DNA from: Neorhizobium alkalisoli
Lineage (GTDB): Bacteria > Pseudomonadota > Alphaproteobacteria > Rhizobiales > Rhizobiaceae
Assembly: GCF_007829835.1 (NCBI RefSeq)
Contig: NZ_VIWP01000012.1
Coordinates: 1-64,000 of the forward strand
Reading direction: 5' to 3'
Length of the DNA stretch: 64,000 bases
Part shown: one piece after another, positions 7,593-17,402 of the stretch
Numbering within the stretch: position 1 is the first letter of the stretch
Layout of the letters: every line of letters begins with the position of its first letter
Notes under the pieces: model-generated
Told to the model about the DNA's origin: nothing
Database searches by the model: none
What the model saw: the letters and a program-made list of their open reading frames with translations, nothing else
Made by a program: the position numbers and the translations under genes

Positions 7593-9296
7593 ATGGGAAC
7601 GATCACACGACAGAACTATGCCGATCTCTACGGCCCGACCAAGGGAGACAGGATAAGGCTGGCCGATACGGAACTCGTCATCGAGATCGAGGAAGACCAT
7701 ACCACTTACGGCGAGGAGGTAACCTTCGGCGGTGGCAAGGTGATCCGCGACGGTATGGGCCAGAGCCAGCGCCCGGCAGCCGAGGTGGCCGACGTCGTCA
7801 TCACCAATGTGGTCATCGTTGACCACCGGGGTATCGTCAAGGCGGATGTCGGGATCAAGAACGGGCGCATTTCGGGTATCGGCAAGGCGGGCAATCCCGA
7901 TATCCAGCCCGGCGTATCCATCATCGTCGGCGGAGCGACGGATATCATCGCCGGCGAGGGGCGCATACTTACCGCGGGCGGGATCGATACCCATATCCAT
8001 TTCATCGCGCCCCAGCAGGCGGAAGAAGCACTGGCAAGCGGTACGACGACGCTTGTCGGCGGCGGCGCCGGCCCGACGGTCGGCACGCTCGCGACCACTG
8101 TCACGGCCGGCCCATGGGCGATCCACCGGATGCTTGAGGCCGCAGAAGCGCTGCCCATCAATGTCGGCCTGCTCGGCAAGGGCAATGTCAGCATGCCTGA
8201 TCCATTGCGGGAGCAGGTTCGCGCCGGCGTCGTCGGTCTTAAGTTGCACGAAGATTGGGGCACGACGCCCGCCGCGATCGACAATTGTCTGACAGTTGCG
8301 GATGAAATGGACGTTCAGGTCGCGCTTCACAGCGATACGCTCAACGAAAGCGGCTTTGTCCGCGATACGTTTGCGGCGATGAAGGGCCGCACGATCCACA
8401 GCTTCCATACCGAGGGTGCTGGTGGCGGTCATGCGCCTGATATCATCACGGCGGCGGGTGAGGAAAACGTGCTTCCTTCCTCCACCAACCCGACAAGGCC
8501 CTATACGATCAACACGGTGGACGAGCATCTCGACATGCTGATGGTCTGCCACCACCTAAGCCCGCAGATCCCCGAGGACGTGGCTTTCGCAGAATCGCGA
8601 ATCCGGCGGGAAACGATCGCGGCGGAGGATATTCTCCATGATCTCGGCGTCTTCTCGATGATGTCGTCGGACTCGCAGGCGATGGGCCGCATCGGGGAAA
8701 CGACGCTTCGCTGCTGGCAGACGGCGCACAAGATGAAGGTTCAGCGCGGTCCGCTTGAGGAAGACAGCGAACGCAACGACAATTTCCGCGTCAAACGTTA
8801 TGTCGCGAAATACACGATCAACCCTGCCCTGACGCATGGTTTTGCGCATGAGATCGGCTCCGTGCAGGTCGGAAAGCGCGCTGACCTCGTGCTCTGGAAG
8901 CCCGCTTTTTTCGGCATCAAGCCGCAAATGGTGATGATCGGCGGCATGATTGCGATCGCTCCGATGGGTGACCCTAATGCGTCGATCTCAACGCCGCAGC
9001 CGGTGCATTACCGCCCGATGTACGGCGTGCTGGGGCGGGCGCTCGGCTCGACAGGCGTCACCTTCGTTTCAAAAGCCGCGCTCGATGACGGGATCGGCGA
9101 AAAACTGAAGCTGTCCAAGCAGCTCGTGGCGGTCAACGGTACCCGCACGGTGCGCAAGAAGGACATGGTGCACAACAGCCGCACACCAAAGCTCGAAGTC
9201 GATCCGCAGAATTACAAGGTGCGCGTCGATGGCGAACTCATTACCTGCGAGCCGGCGGCGGCGTTGCCGATGTCGCAGCGGTATTTCCTTTTCTAG
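7593..9296 (+). CDS. ureC: Urease alpha (catalytic) subunit UreC
   Basis: The 567-residue catalytic subunit hydrolyses urea to ammonia and carbamate at a two-nickel centre. All metal and active-site positions are present with the standard numbering: His134 and His136 (THIHF), Lys217 in GLKLHEDWG for carbamylation, His246, His272, the flap His320 in CHH, and Asp360. Length is standard. An AGGAGG site precedes the ATG. With ureA and ureB it forms the complete enzyme. No ureE follows, although many rhizobial clusters place it here; a urea transporter follows instead. Confidence 0.98.
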   Translation: MGTITRQNYADLYGPTKGDRIRLADTELVIEIEEDHTTYGEEVTFGGGKVIRDGMGQSQRPAAEVADVVITNVVIVDHRGIVKADVGIKNGRISGIGKAGNPDIQPGVSIIVGGATDIIAGEGRILTAGGIDTHIHFIAPQQAEEALASGTTTLVGGGAGPTVGTLATTVTAGPWAIHRMLEAAEALPINVGLLGKGNVSMPDPLREQVRAGVVGLKLHEDWGTTPAAIDNCLTVADEMDVQVALHSDTLNESGFVRDTFAAMKGRTIHSFHTEGAGGGHAPDIITAAGEENVLPSSTNPTRPYTINTVDEHLDMLMVCHHLSPQIPEDVAFAESRIRRETIAAEDILHDLGVFSMMSSDSQAMGRIGETTLRCWQTAHKMKVQRGPLEEDSERNDNFRVKRYVAKYTINPALTHGFAHEIGSVQVGKRADLVLWKPAFFGIKPQMVMIGGMIAIAPMGDPNASISTPQPVHYRPMYGVLGRALGSTGVTFVSKAALDDGIGEKLKLSKQLVAVNGTRTVRKKDMVHNSRTPKLEVDPQNYKVRVDGELITCEPAAALPMSQRYFLF

Positions 9297-9406
9297 GTCG
9301 CGAAAGGATCGGGCGCAGTCTCTGCGTCCCGCTTTCTTGCCACAAGGTGCCTGGGCTCCGCGTCAAAATGCTGAAGCTTCCGGGCCTGCCAAAGGAGCAG
9401 ACACTC

Positions 9407-10441
9407 ATGAAGTTCGGTCCTTTCCCTGACCAACCATTGTTTTCCTTCGTCGAGTGGTCGCTGCGCGGCGTCGGGCAGGTGGTCTTCCAGAATAATCCCC
9501 TGTCCGGGCTGATCATCCTCGCCGCACTCGTATGGAATTCATGGATCTACGCCGTGATCTGTTTGCTCGGCGTCGTCTCGAGCACGTTGACGGCCCTCAT
9601 TCTCAAGGCCGACAAAGGGATGATCCGAGACGGCCTGTATGGTTTCAATGGAGCGCTGGTCGGCCTGGCGCTTGTTGCCTTCACGAGCGAAGATTTTAGG
9701 GCGGGCTCGATCCCGTCCGTCGCAATGCTTGTCTATCTCATCTGTGGTGCAGCTTTCACCACGATGGCCGCCGCAAGCATCGGAACCTTGCTGGCACCTC
9801 ACAAGGTTGCTCCCCTGACAATGCCCTTCGTCCTGATAGGGTGGCTGTTTCTGTTCGCCGTTCTGAAATTCGATGCCATCGATGCCGGGCCGATGGCCAA
9901 GCCGATCTCGCCGGAGCAGTTTTCCGATACCGTTCCCTATGTCTTCACCACATGGTCCGAGGGGATCGGGACGTCGATCGGCCAGATCTTCTTCCAGGAC
10001 AACTGGATTTCCGGCTATCTCATTCTTATCGCGATCGGGCTGAACTCGCGCATTGGCGCGGCGATGGCCTTTATCGGCGCGGTCGTGGGCACGCTTGTCG
10101 CCGCCCTTTATGGTGGCCCTGAAGGGGCCGTGCGTGATGGCCTGTTCGGGTATAATTCGGCTCTGACCGCCATGGCGCTCGGGGGCGTTTTCCTGGTTCT
10201 TACCTGGCGAAGTCTGCTCTACGCCGTTTTCGGCGCGGTTCTCGCAAGCTGGTTATGGGCCTCCGTTGCCATATTCCTGACCCCGATCGGAATGCCGGTC
10301 CTGACCTCCACCTTCGTCCTCGTCACCTGGCTCATGCTGTTGGGGCAGGGGGCCTTCAAGGCACTTGTCCCGGTGCCGCCGGCCGAATCCACCACTCCGG
10401 AAGAGAACCGCGTCCGTTACCTTAGCGAAGAGCCGCACTGA
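9407..10441 (+). CDS. Urea transporter (UT/Yut family channel)
   Basis: The 344-residue membrane protein has the internal twofold repeat of urea channels. One half shows FQNNPLSGLIIL near residue 30 and the other FFQDNWISGYLIL near residue 205, each followed by a DGLYGFN or DGLFGYN motif. These proteins let urea pass down its gradient through the inner membrane to urease. The ATG at 9407 has an AAAGGAG site and is preferred over one at 9347. It follows ureC by 110 bp, as in the Brucella-type second urease cluster. Confidence 0.92.
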   Translation: MKFGPFPDQPLFSFVEWSLRGVGQVVFQNNPLSGLIILAALVWNSWIYAVICLLGVVSSTLTALILKADKGMIRDGLYGFNGALVGLALVAFTSEDFRAGSIPSVAMLVYLICGAAFTTMAAASIGTLLAPHKVAPLTMPFVLIGWLFLFAVLKFDAIDAGPMAKPISPEQFSDTVPYVFTTWSEGIGTSIGQIFFQDNWISGYLILIAIGLNSRIGAAMAFIGAVVGTLVAALYGGPEGAVRDGLFGYNSALTAMALGGVFLVLTWRSLLYAVFGAVLASWLWASVAIFLTPIGMPVLTSTFVLVTWLMLLGQGAFKALVPVPPAESTTPEENRVRYLSEEPH

Positions 10442-10492
10442 TTTTGGCGCCCGCTTAGGCAATGTCGTGGATGAGGTGGAATCGGGCGCAGG

Positions 10493-13400
10493 CTATCGCC
10501 CTGACATATCCGGCGCAGCATCGGGTTTGACGCCGAACAACCTCTGTTTCAGGCTCTCCCGCGCGGTCTGTACCATCAGGTAGAGAACGGGGATCACCAC
10601 GAGGCCAAGGACGGTGCCGAGAAGCAGCCCACCCAGAACGGTGGAGCCGATCGCCTGACGACTGCCGGCACCCGCGCCGGTCGCGACCACCAATGGCACG
10701 ACGCCCAATATCGAGGCGAGCGCAGTCATCAGGACAGGTCGGAACCGCTGTGAGGTGCCTTCGGTTGCCGCTTCGAGAATGCTCATGCCTTCCTCGCGGC
10801 GCTCCTTGGCGAATTCGACGATCAGGATGGCATTCTTGGCCGCAAGGCCGATAAGCAGCAGCAGGCCGATCTGCGCGTAGATGTTAAGATCGATGCCGCC
10901 GATGACGAGGGCGCCAAGAGCGCCGACCACCGCCACGGTGACCGACAGCATGACGGCAACCGGCACGCTCCAGCTTTCATATTGTGCGACAAGAAAGAGA
11001 TAGGTGAAAACGATACCCATGATGAGGATGATCACGGTCTCGTTGCCGGACTGCTGCTCCTGCAGCGCCAGTCCCGTCCATTCGAAACCGAACCCGACCG
11101 GCAACGCCGCCTCGGCCAGATCGCCCATGAGCGTCAGCGCCTGGCCGGTACTTGTCCCGCCGGCAGCCTGGCCGTTGATCGAGGCGGACGAGAAGAGGTT
11201 ATAACGATTGACCGAACTCGGCCCGTGGATCGTGGAAATCGAAAGCATGCTTTGCAGCGGCACGAGCGCACCGGACTGGCTTCTTACTCTCAGCCGCCCA
11301 ATGTCGTCGATGCGTTGGCGATAGGTCGGTTCGTCCTGCAGGCGAACCTGATAAACCCTGGAGAAGATGTTGAAGTCATCGACATAAGCCGATCCCAGAT
11401 GTGCCTGCAATGTGCTGAAGATCGAGGCCGGCGAAACACCGTAGAGTTCGGCCCGTTTCCGGTCGATATCGAGATAGAGCTGCGGCACATCGGCCGAAAA
11501 CGTGCTGAACACGCCCGCAAGGCCGGGCGTGTGGTTCGCCCGCACAATAAGGTTCCGCATGACCTCGGCAAGCTCCTGCTGGCTCTGGCCCGCACGCGCC
11601 TGCAGGCGGAAATCGAAGCCTCCGGTGGTACCGAGACCGGGGATTGCCGGTGGATTGAAGGGCACGATCGATGCGGTCGAAATCGCCGCGAGCTGGGGAC
11701 GCAGCCGATTGATCAATGCAAAGGCACTCTGGTCCGATCCGCGTTCGCCCCAGGGCTTGAGCGCCGAGATGATCATTCCGCTGTTCGAGCCGCCGCCGCC
11801 GACCATGCTGGTACCGGCAATGCCGATCGTATTGGCGATCCCGGGCGTCTGCTGCAGAAGCGCGCTGACCTGCACCATCGTCTGTTGTGTCCGTTCCAGG
11901 GAGGCAGCATTCGGAAGCTGCACGTTCATGAACAGATATCCCTGGTCTTCGGCCGGCACGAAGCCGGTCGGAAGAACGCGATAGAAGCCATAGATGCCCC
12001 CGAGGACGGCGACCAAAAGCACAGCGCTCAGCACCAGACGCCGCGCGAATAGCGCAAACAGATGTAGGTAGAAGCGGCGGGAGGCGTCCAGGCCGTTGTT
12101 CAGCTTGCCGAAGATGCCGGTCTTGCGTTCCGGCGACGGGCGCAGGATCAGCACGCACAAGGCAGGGCTGAGGGTCAGGGCGTTGATCGTCGAAAAGACG
12201 ACGGTGACAAGGATCGTGACGGCAAACTGGCGGTAGAGCTCACCTGTTATGCCCGTCAGAAATGCGACCGGGACGAAGAGTGCGGCGAGAACCAGGGTGG
12301 TTGCAACGATCGGCCCGGTTACCTGCTGCATCGTCTCAAGAGTTGCCGCGCGAATGTCGATCGCCCGCTGGGTCATCAGCCGCTGGACATTTTCCACGAC
12401 GATAATGGCGTCGTCGACGACGAGGCTGATCGCCAGAATGACGGCAAACAGCGTGATCGTATTGGCGGAATATCCCAGTGCATAGAGGACCGCAAATCCG
12501 CCGATCAGTGAGACGGGGATCGTCAGGGTCGGGATGAGAGTTGCGCGCCAGTCCTGGAGAAACGCGTAGACGACGGCGACGACGAGCAGGAAGGTGATCG
12601 CAAGCGTCACGAAGATCTCGCGGATCGTCTCCCGCACGAAGGAGGTCGTGTCGAAGACGAGCGTATAGGCGATGTCCTCCGGGAACTGGGTGGAAAGCCT
12701 GTCCAGTTCACCGAGAACGGCATTGGACACGGCAAGGGCATTTGCGTCGGACGACTGGTAGACGACGACCGTCGCGCTCGGACGGCCATTGAGGGTCGAG
12801 GCGGTGTCGTAGGACTGGGCACCGAGCTCGATACGGGCGACATCGCGCAGCCTGACAATGCCGCCGTCGCGGTTGCTGCGAACGATGATGTCGCCGAACT
12901 CGGCTTCACTGGCAAGCCGCCCGCGCGCGGCTACGGTCAGCTGCAACTGCTGTCCTGTCATTGCCGGCGGCGAACCGATCTGACCGGCGGATGCCTGGGC
13001 GTTCTGCGCCTGGATTGCGGCGGTCAGGTCCGAAGCCGTGATGCCAAGTGCCTCCATCCGGTCAGGCATCATCCAGATCCGCATGCTGTAGGTGGGCCCG
13101 AACACGCTCGCGTCGCCGACGCCGGGCAGGCGGGCCAGCGCATCTCGGATGTTCACGTTTGCATAATTGCTGATGAACACGTCGTTGCGCGTTCCCTTCG
13201 GCGAATAGATCGCCAAGCCAAGCAGCATGCTGGACGAGCGGCTGCGGACAGTCACGCCCGCCTGCGTAACAGCGGCGGGAAGGCGCGGCGTTGCCAGCGC
13301 GAGGCGATTTTGGACATTGACCTGCGCAATCGCGGGATCGGTCCCTGCCTCGAACGTAACAGTGAGCGAATAGGTGCCGTTGTCGGAGCTCGAAGAGGAC

Positions 13401-13639
13401 ATGTACAGCATGCCTTCCACGCCGTTGACCTGCTCCTCGATCGGAGCACCGACGCTATCGGTCATCACCGTTGCATTCGCGCCCGGATAAATGGTTGAAA
13501 CCTGGACTTCCGGCGGCGTGATCTGGGGGAATTGCGCGACCGGGATCTGCAGAAGCGAGACGCCGCCCGCAATAAGCATGACGACCGCGATCACCATCGC
13601 GAACCGGGGACGGCCGATGAAGGGAGCGGAAATATTCAT
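10493..13639 (-). CDS. RND multidrug efflux permease (HAE1/AcrB family)
   Basis: The 1048-residue inner-membrane pump has twelve spans and two large periplasmic loops. Proton-relay residues are visible as the adjacent aspartates in LVVDDAIIVVENVQR (TM4) and the lysine in GLAAKNAILIVEFAKE (TM10). It exports drugs or lipophilic compounds using proton motive force, with the adaptor encoded just upstream. Its start overlaps the adaptor stop by 4 nt. No TolC-type outer-membrane gene lies beside it, so it probably uses one encoded elsewhere. It converges with the urea-transporter gene. Confidence 0.95.
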   Translation of the reverse strand: MNISAPFIGRPRFAMVIAVVMLIAGGVSLLQIPVAQFPQITPPEVQVSTIYPGANATVMTDSVGAPIEEQVNGVEGMLYMSSSSSDNGTYSLTVTFEAGTDPAIAQVNVQNRLALATPRLPAAVTQAGVTVRSRSSSMLLGLAIYSPKGTRNDVFISNYANVNIRDALARLPGVGDASVFGPTYSMRIWMMPDRMEALGITASDLTAAIQAQNAQASAGQIGSPPAMTGQQLQLTVAARGRLASEAEFGDIIVRSNRDGGIVRLRDVARIELGAQSYDTASTLNGRPSATVVVYQSSDANALAVSNAVLGELDRLSTQFPEDIAYTLVFDTTSFVRETIREIFVTLAITFLLVVAVVYAFLQDWRATLIPTLTIPVSLIGGFAVLYALGYSANTITLFAVILAISLVVDDAIIVVENVQRLMTQRAIDIRAATLETMQQVTGPIVATTLVLAALFVPVAFLTGITGELYRQFAVTILVTVVFSTINALTLSPALCVLILRPSPERKTGIFGKLNNGLDASRRFYLHLFALFARRLVLSAVLLVAVLGGIYGFYRVLPTGFVPAEDQGYLFMNVQLPNAASLERTQQTMVQVSALLQQTPGIANTIGIAGTSMVGGGGSNSGMIISALKPWGERGSDQSAFALINRLRPQLAAISTASIVPFNPPAIPGLGTTGGFDFRLQARAGQSQQELAEVMRNLIVRANHTPGLAGVFSTFSADVPQLYLDIDRKRAELYGVSPASIFSTLQAHLGSAYVDDFNIFSRVYQVRLQDEPTYRQRIDDIGRLRVRSQSGALVPLQSMLSISTIHGPSSVNRYNLFSSASINGQAAGGTSTGQALTLMGDLAEAALPVGFGFEWTGLALQEQQSGNETVIILIMGIVFTYLFLVAQYESWSVPVAVMLSVTVAVVGALGALVIGGIDLNIYAQIGLLLLIGLAAKNAILIVEFAKERREEGMSILEAATEGTSQRFRPVLMTALASILGVVPLVVATGAGAGSRQAIGSTVLGGLLLGTVLGLVVIPVLYLMVQTARESLKQRLFGVKPDAAPDMSGR

Positions 13640-14772
13640 TTCGACACCGACGGCTGGGCTGGAGCAGGGGGGGTGACAATCTCGATTGTCGATCCTTCCG
13701 TGATGTTCTGAAGCCCCTCGACGATCACATCTTCGCCCCCCTTCAGCCCGCGCTCCACGATCCAGCTTCCGTCTCGCTGTTCGGAGACGGTGATCCGGCG
13801 CTGCTCGACCTTCCGATCCGGTGTGGCGAGCATGACGTATTTTCCCGCGCGGTCCTGTTGTACGGCGCCCAAGGGGATGGTCGGACGTTCCAGCCGGGTG
13901 ATTTCGGCGACGACCACCGTGACGAATTGGCCGGGGATCAACAGAAAGTCGCTGTTTTGAAAGACGGAGCGGATCGCGAGGGTCCCGGTGCTTTCATCGA
14001 CTTCGCTTCCCAGAAACGCGATCGGGGCATGTTGCGAATAGATCTCGCCGTTGGAAAGCCTCAGCCGCGTTTCATATCGACGGGCCAGCTCGTCCTTGCT
14101 CGCCCCGCCTGCGGCTTTCCTCAAGTCCAGCAATATGCGGTCGCTGATCGAGAACACCACACGGACCGGATCCATCTGCACTACGCGCGTCAAAGCCGGG
14201 GATGCGGCGGTGAAAAAACTTCCGACCGATAACGCCGCCGTTCCGACACGTCCCTTCAACGGAGAGGTGACATGGCTATAGCTGAGATTGAGTTCGGCCT
14301 GCCGCACGGCGGCATCAGCGGATTGAACGCCCGCTGCGGCCGTGTCGCGTGCGGTTTCGCTCTGTTCGACCGTTGCGCGGGCAACGCTCTGGTTCAAGGT
14401 CTGATTGCGTGCAAGCTGCCGCTCCGCATCGAGGAGGGTTGCATTGGCGCGTGTGAGATTGGCCTTCGCGTCGGACAGCGCAATTTCGAATGCCCGGCTA
14501 TCGATCCTGAAAAGTTCCTGACCTTCTTCGACAACCGCCCCTTCCTCGAAAAGCCGCGCCTCGATGAAGCCGTCGATCCGCGAGCGAATGTCGACGGCAT
14601 TCAACGCTTCCACGCGCCCCACGAACTCGTATTCCGGCGAAACATCCTCAAGCGTAACCTTCATTGTCGCAACTTTCGGCGTGTCGTCTGCCCGCGCAGA
14701 AACCGGCAGTGCTGGCGAGGCGGCAATGAATGCGGCAATCAAAGCAATCGAAAAGCTGCTGGGAATTTCCAT
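13636..14772 (-). CDS. RND periplasmic adaptor (AcrA/HlyD-type)
   Basis: The 378-residue protein has a signal peptide ending near ARA, a lipoyl-like half motif SRIDGFIEARLFEEGAVV, a long coiled-coil hairpin at about 95-160 and the beta-barrel region with FVTVVV. It joins the RND pump to an outer-membrane channel. No lipobox cysteine is seen, so it is probably soluble or anchored by the uncleaved segment. The ATG at 14772 follows a GGAG site; the longer frame to 14982 has no matching signal. It is transcribed towards the pump gene and follows an AraC regulator by 82 bp. Confidence 0.92.
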   Translation of the reverse strand: MEIPSSFSIALIAAFIAASPALPVSARADDTPKVATMKVTLEDVSPEYEFVGRVEALNAVDIRSRIDGFIEARLFEEGAVVEEGQELFRIDSRAFEIALSDAKANLTRANATLLDAERQLARNQTLNQSVARATVEQSETARDTAAAGVQSADAAVRQAELNLSYSHVTSPLKGRVGTAALSVGSFFTAASPALTRVVQMDPVRVVFSISDRILLDLRKAAGGASKDELARRYETRLRLSNGEIYSQHAPIAFLGSEVDESTGTLAIRSVFQNSDFLLIPGQFVTVVVAEITRLERPTIPLGAVQQDRAGKYVMLATPDRKVEQRRITVSEQRDGSWIVERGLKGGEDVIVEGLQNITEGSTIEIVTPPAPAQPSVSK

Positions 14773-14854
14773 CTGGGGTACTCCGGAAAGCGTCAATAGG
14801 CATTGCCCGAAGGTTGGAACGGCAGCACGCAGGCTTCGTCCAGCTCCGGGGCGA

Positions 14855-15919
14855 TCAGGGTAGGCTGCCGGCAAATCCGTATGCTGCTGCTGTTTGTGCC
14901 ATGATGGTATGCAGGGATGGTTTGTTGCCGTCGCCAGTTCCGGAAAGCGGAATATGGTTGTCCAGCTGGAGCAAGCCGCCATTGCGAGCTTCCTTCGGCG
15001 TCAATCCGAATTCACGGCGGAATGTGCGACTGAAGGTCGAGGGGTCCATGAAGCCCCATTCCTCGGCGATCGACGAAATGGACCGCTTGTTGGTTTCGTC
15101 GGAAAGCAGATCCTTCGTCCGAAGTAGCCTTTGGCGCCGGATATAATTCGAAATGCCGCCTGCTGCCTCGAAGATCCGGTACAGACGGGATCGCGACACG
15201 TTGAGATCGCGGCAGATCGTGTCGGGTGAGAGATTGCGGTCGGCGAGATGTGCGGCAATATGTTTTTTCGCTCGTGCTATGATCACCGCGTTGATCGGCC
15301 CTTCCGCCTCTTCAAGCTTATTGCGGCAGCATGTAATGCAGGCAGCAAGCAGCGTGGTGGTCGCAGTTGCGATGTGCTCGGCATCCCGCTCGGTTCGATA
15401 CGGAAGCGAGCGATGGAGAAGCTCGATATAATCGACGATCAAGCTTGCCATTTCTGGCCGGATTAAAAGCTCCGATGGTTGCGTGAACGCGAAGTCACGA
15501 GGCAGAATAAGGGCCAGCGTACCATCATCCTTGCCTTCAGCTTCATAGGGTGCGGCAAGGCAATGCCAGCGCAATTCTCCGGAATGTTTTTTTATGCCGC
15601 TTGGACCGGCGATGAGCGGAACACTCAGGATCCAGTGGTCGAAGACCGGGTTCTTTTTGCTGCTCCACCGCCGGTGATAGCCTGTGCCGGGATAATCCAG
15701 CGACAGCAGCGCAAGGTTCCCCATCCGCCATACCTTCTGGCGTGCATTGAACGCCCGGAACTTCTCGCACAGCAGCGCGACATCGCCGAGATCGGAGTTC
15801 CAGGATCTGTACAGGTCAAACTGTTCGGCAGGCGGCGCCTCTGACGTGTCGACGTCGACGATGCAGTTCAAGAACGCCTGGCCATCGCTTCTTTCGGCAA
15901 TGCGCGTGTCGTGCTGCAT
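14855..15919 (-). CDS. AraC-family regulator 1 (likely controls the RND operon)
   Basis: The 354-residue protein has an N-terminal sensing domain resembling the AraC-binding-like group and a C-terminal double helix-turn-helix. The latter is shown by VSRSRLYRIFEAAGGISNYI and the WGFMDPSTFSRTFRREFG helix near residue 300. The start at 15919 is chosen because the frame to 16069 adds unlike sequence. It lies immediately upstream of the adaptor and pump on the same strand and may be cotranscribed with them. It is a close paralogue of the next gene upstream. The inducer is not known. Confidence 0.9.
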   Translation of the reverse strand: MQHDTRIAERSDGQAFLNCIVDVDTSEAPPAEQFDLYRSWNSDLGDVALLCEKFRAFNARQKVWRMGNLALLSLDYPGTGYHRRWSSKKNPVFDHWILSVPLIAGPSGIKKHSGELRWHCLAAPYEAEGKDDGTLALILPRDFAFTQPSELLIRPEMASLIVDYIELLHRSLPYRTERDAEHIATATTTLLAACITCCRNKLEEAEGPINAVIIARAKKHIAAHLADRNLSPDTICRDLNVSRSRLYRIFEAAGGISNYIRRQRLLRTKDLLSDETNKRSISSIAEEWGFMDPSTFSRTFRREFGLTPKEARNGGLLQLDNHIPLSGTGDGNKPSLHTIMAQTAAAYGFAGSLP

Positions 15920-16346
15920 GGCCTCACCCCATCCTTCGAGCAAACATGAAACATCGCTGGATGCACGATGAAACAGGCTGCAGACATGTCGTATTCCGAC
16001 GCAGACTGGATTGGCGTCGCGGATATGGGAAAGCATCAGGATGAGGGGGAGAAGCGGATGCGAAACCAAGATTCATGATCAAGACTCCAGGCCGGACAGC
16101 AATCGCAGGAGAAGATCAGCTCACGGCCGCAAGGGAGCCAGATGGAGAGCGCGAAGCCGTTCCAGTCACACCGAAAATGAATTCAGACGAGAGTTCAGCC
16201 CACTCTGCCAAGGGATGGGCGTTTGCAGTATTCCTACAAAAATAGAGATATGCGCACGTTTGGACATATGCAGCTGATCCCAAACCTGTGCGCGGTGTCC
16301 ATTTGTTTCCGGGTGCGCAGGGGAAGACGGGAAAGCTGGAAAGCGA
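15920..16346. promoter_or_regulatory. Intergenic region upstream of AraC regulator 1, with direct repeats
   Basis: No gene is seen in these 427 bp. Just upstream of the regulator start the octamer ATGAAACA occurs at 15946-15953 and 15968-15975, 22 bp apart (about two helical turns), a spacing that suits AraC-type half sites. The nonamer CAAACATGA at 15941-15949 recurs at 17432-17440 upstream of the paralogous regulator. This is a candidate autoregulatory operator; the assignment is inference. Confidence 0.35.
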
Positions 16347-17402
16347 TCACGAATGGAAGTTCGTTAAGCCAAGCGAATTGCTGACAAGCAGCGAGTTGAG
16401 TGTGCCGATAGTGACATCGGAACCGACGGTTTCCGATGTCACTATTCCCTGCCAGCCCAGCATTCTCGCTTCCTTCGGCGAAAGTCCGAATTCACGCTTG
16501 AACATGCGACTATAATTGGAAGGATCGGTAAATCCCATCTTCTCGGCGATCTGCGAGATGGAATAAACGTTGTTGCTATCCGACAATGCGCGGCGCGTCT
16601 CCAGCAGGCGTTTGCGGCGGATATAGTTGGAAATGCCCCCGGCAGGCTCGAAAATGCGGTACAGCCGCGAGCGGGAAACGCCTATCGTCCTGCAAAGACG
16701 CTCGGGGCTCAGATCCGCGTCTGCAAGTCTGGCGTCGATTGCGCGAATGGCGCGGGTGGTTATCACCGCATCGATGGGTGCCTGCGCTTGCGCCAGCTTT
16801 TCGCGAGACGGCAGGAGAACCGCGGAAACCAAGTGTATTGTGGCTTCGCCGATTCTGAAAACATCACTCCGCCTCAGATGCGAAAGATTTTGCGAAAGCA
16901 GGATCAGGTAGTCCGCGAGAAACTCGGCGGCATGGTCAGCGATCTCGGGATGAAGCGGAGCGTCCACCGCGCCGTAGGGAAGGAAAAGCGCAATCAGGCT
17001 GCCTTCGCTTTCATAGGTACCGGGTACGACGAGATTGGCTATTCGAAGCCGCTGGTTGGAAACGGGATTTTTGGGGCCGTCGGCAGTGGCGGCTTTGACG
17101 GTGACGACCCAATTGTCCACTGCCGGCTTTTTCTTGTGCTCCCAGCACAGGAGATGCAGCGGGGAATGATCGATCGCCGCAAATGCAATTTCGCCGATCT
17201 GCCAGATCTTCTCTTTGGCTTCGAAACTCAGGACGTCACCGCATTTCAGTTCGACGTTCATGACCGCCGAATGCCAGTTCCGGAAGACTTCGAAACGATC
17301 CGACGCGCGGACACAATCAGTATCGCATTCGATTGCGCATCGCAGCGGTTCGTCGACGATTATGTCGCTCGATAGTTTCCCACATCTTGCCCGTGCATCC
17401 AT
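16347..17402 (-). CDS. AraC-family regulator 2 (paralogue of regulator 1)
   Basis: The 351-residue protein aligns by eye along its whole length with the neighbouring AraC regulator. The DNA-binding part is strongest: VSRSRLYRIFEPAGGISNYI, MGFTDPSNYSRMFKREFG, SPKEAR. It therefore looks like a tandem duplication that diverged in the sensing domain. The ATG at 17402 follows an AGGGAGG site. After the conserved end, about 40 residues form an extra tail that is absent in typical members; a 15-bp inverted repeat falls in this tail. Target genes are unknown but the pump operon is the nearest candidate. Confidence 0.88.
   Translation of the reverse strand: MDARARCGKLSSDIIVDEPLRCAIECDTDCVRASDRFEVFRNWHSAVMNVELKCGDVLSFEAKEKIWQIGEIAFAAIDHSPLHLLCWEHKKKPAVDNWVVTVKAATADGPKNPVSNQRLRIANLVVPGTYESEGSLIALFLPYGAVDAPLHPEIADHAAEFLADYLILLSQNLSHLRRSDVFRIGEATIHLVSAVLLPSREKLAQAQAPIDAVITTRAIRAIDARLADADLSPERLCRTIGVSRSRLYRIFEPAGGISNYIRRKRLLETRRALSDSNNVYSISQIAEKMGFTDPSNYSRMFKREFGLSPKEARMLGWQGIVTSETVGSDVTIGTLNSLLVSNSLGLTNFHS
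16408..16445. repeat. Perfect 15-bp inverted repeat with 8-nt spacer in the 3' end of AraC regulator 2
   Basis: ATAGTGACATCGGAA at 16408-16422 is matched exactly by its reverse complement at 16431-16445. The spacer CCGACGGT is itself nearly symmetric (CCG-A-CGG plus one T), so the whole 38 bp is an almost perfect palindrome. It lies in the nonconserved C-terminal tail of the gene. In RNA it would form a very stable hairpin about 60-100 nt before the stop codon. It may be an operator, an mRNA hairpin or a replication-templated palindrome. Confidence 0.85.

Noticed and set aside
7389..8555. 388-codon minus-strand open frame opposite ureB and ureC
   Set aside because: It mirrors ureC codons; the sense gene has every urease active-site residue and the antisense has no domain.
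10982..12052. 356-codon plus-strand open frame opposite the RND permease
   Set aside because: Shadow of the pump gene; rich in Arg, Gln and His with no recognisable domain and no ribosome site.
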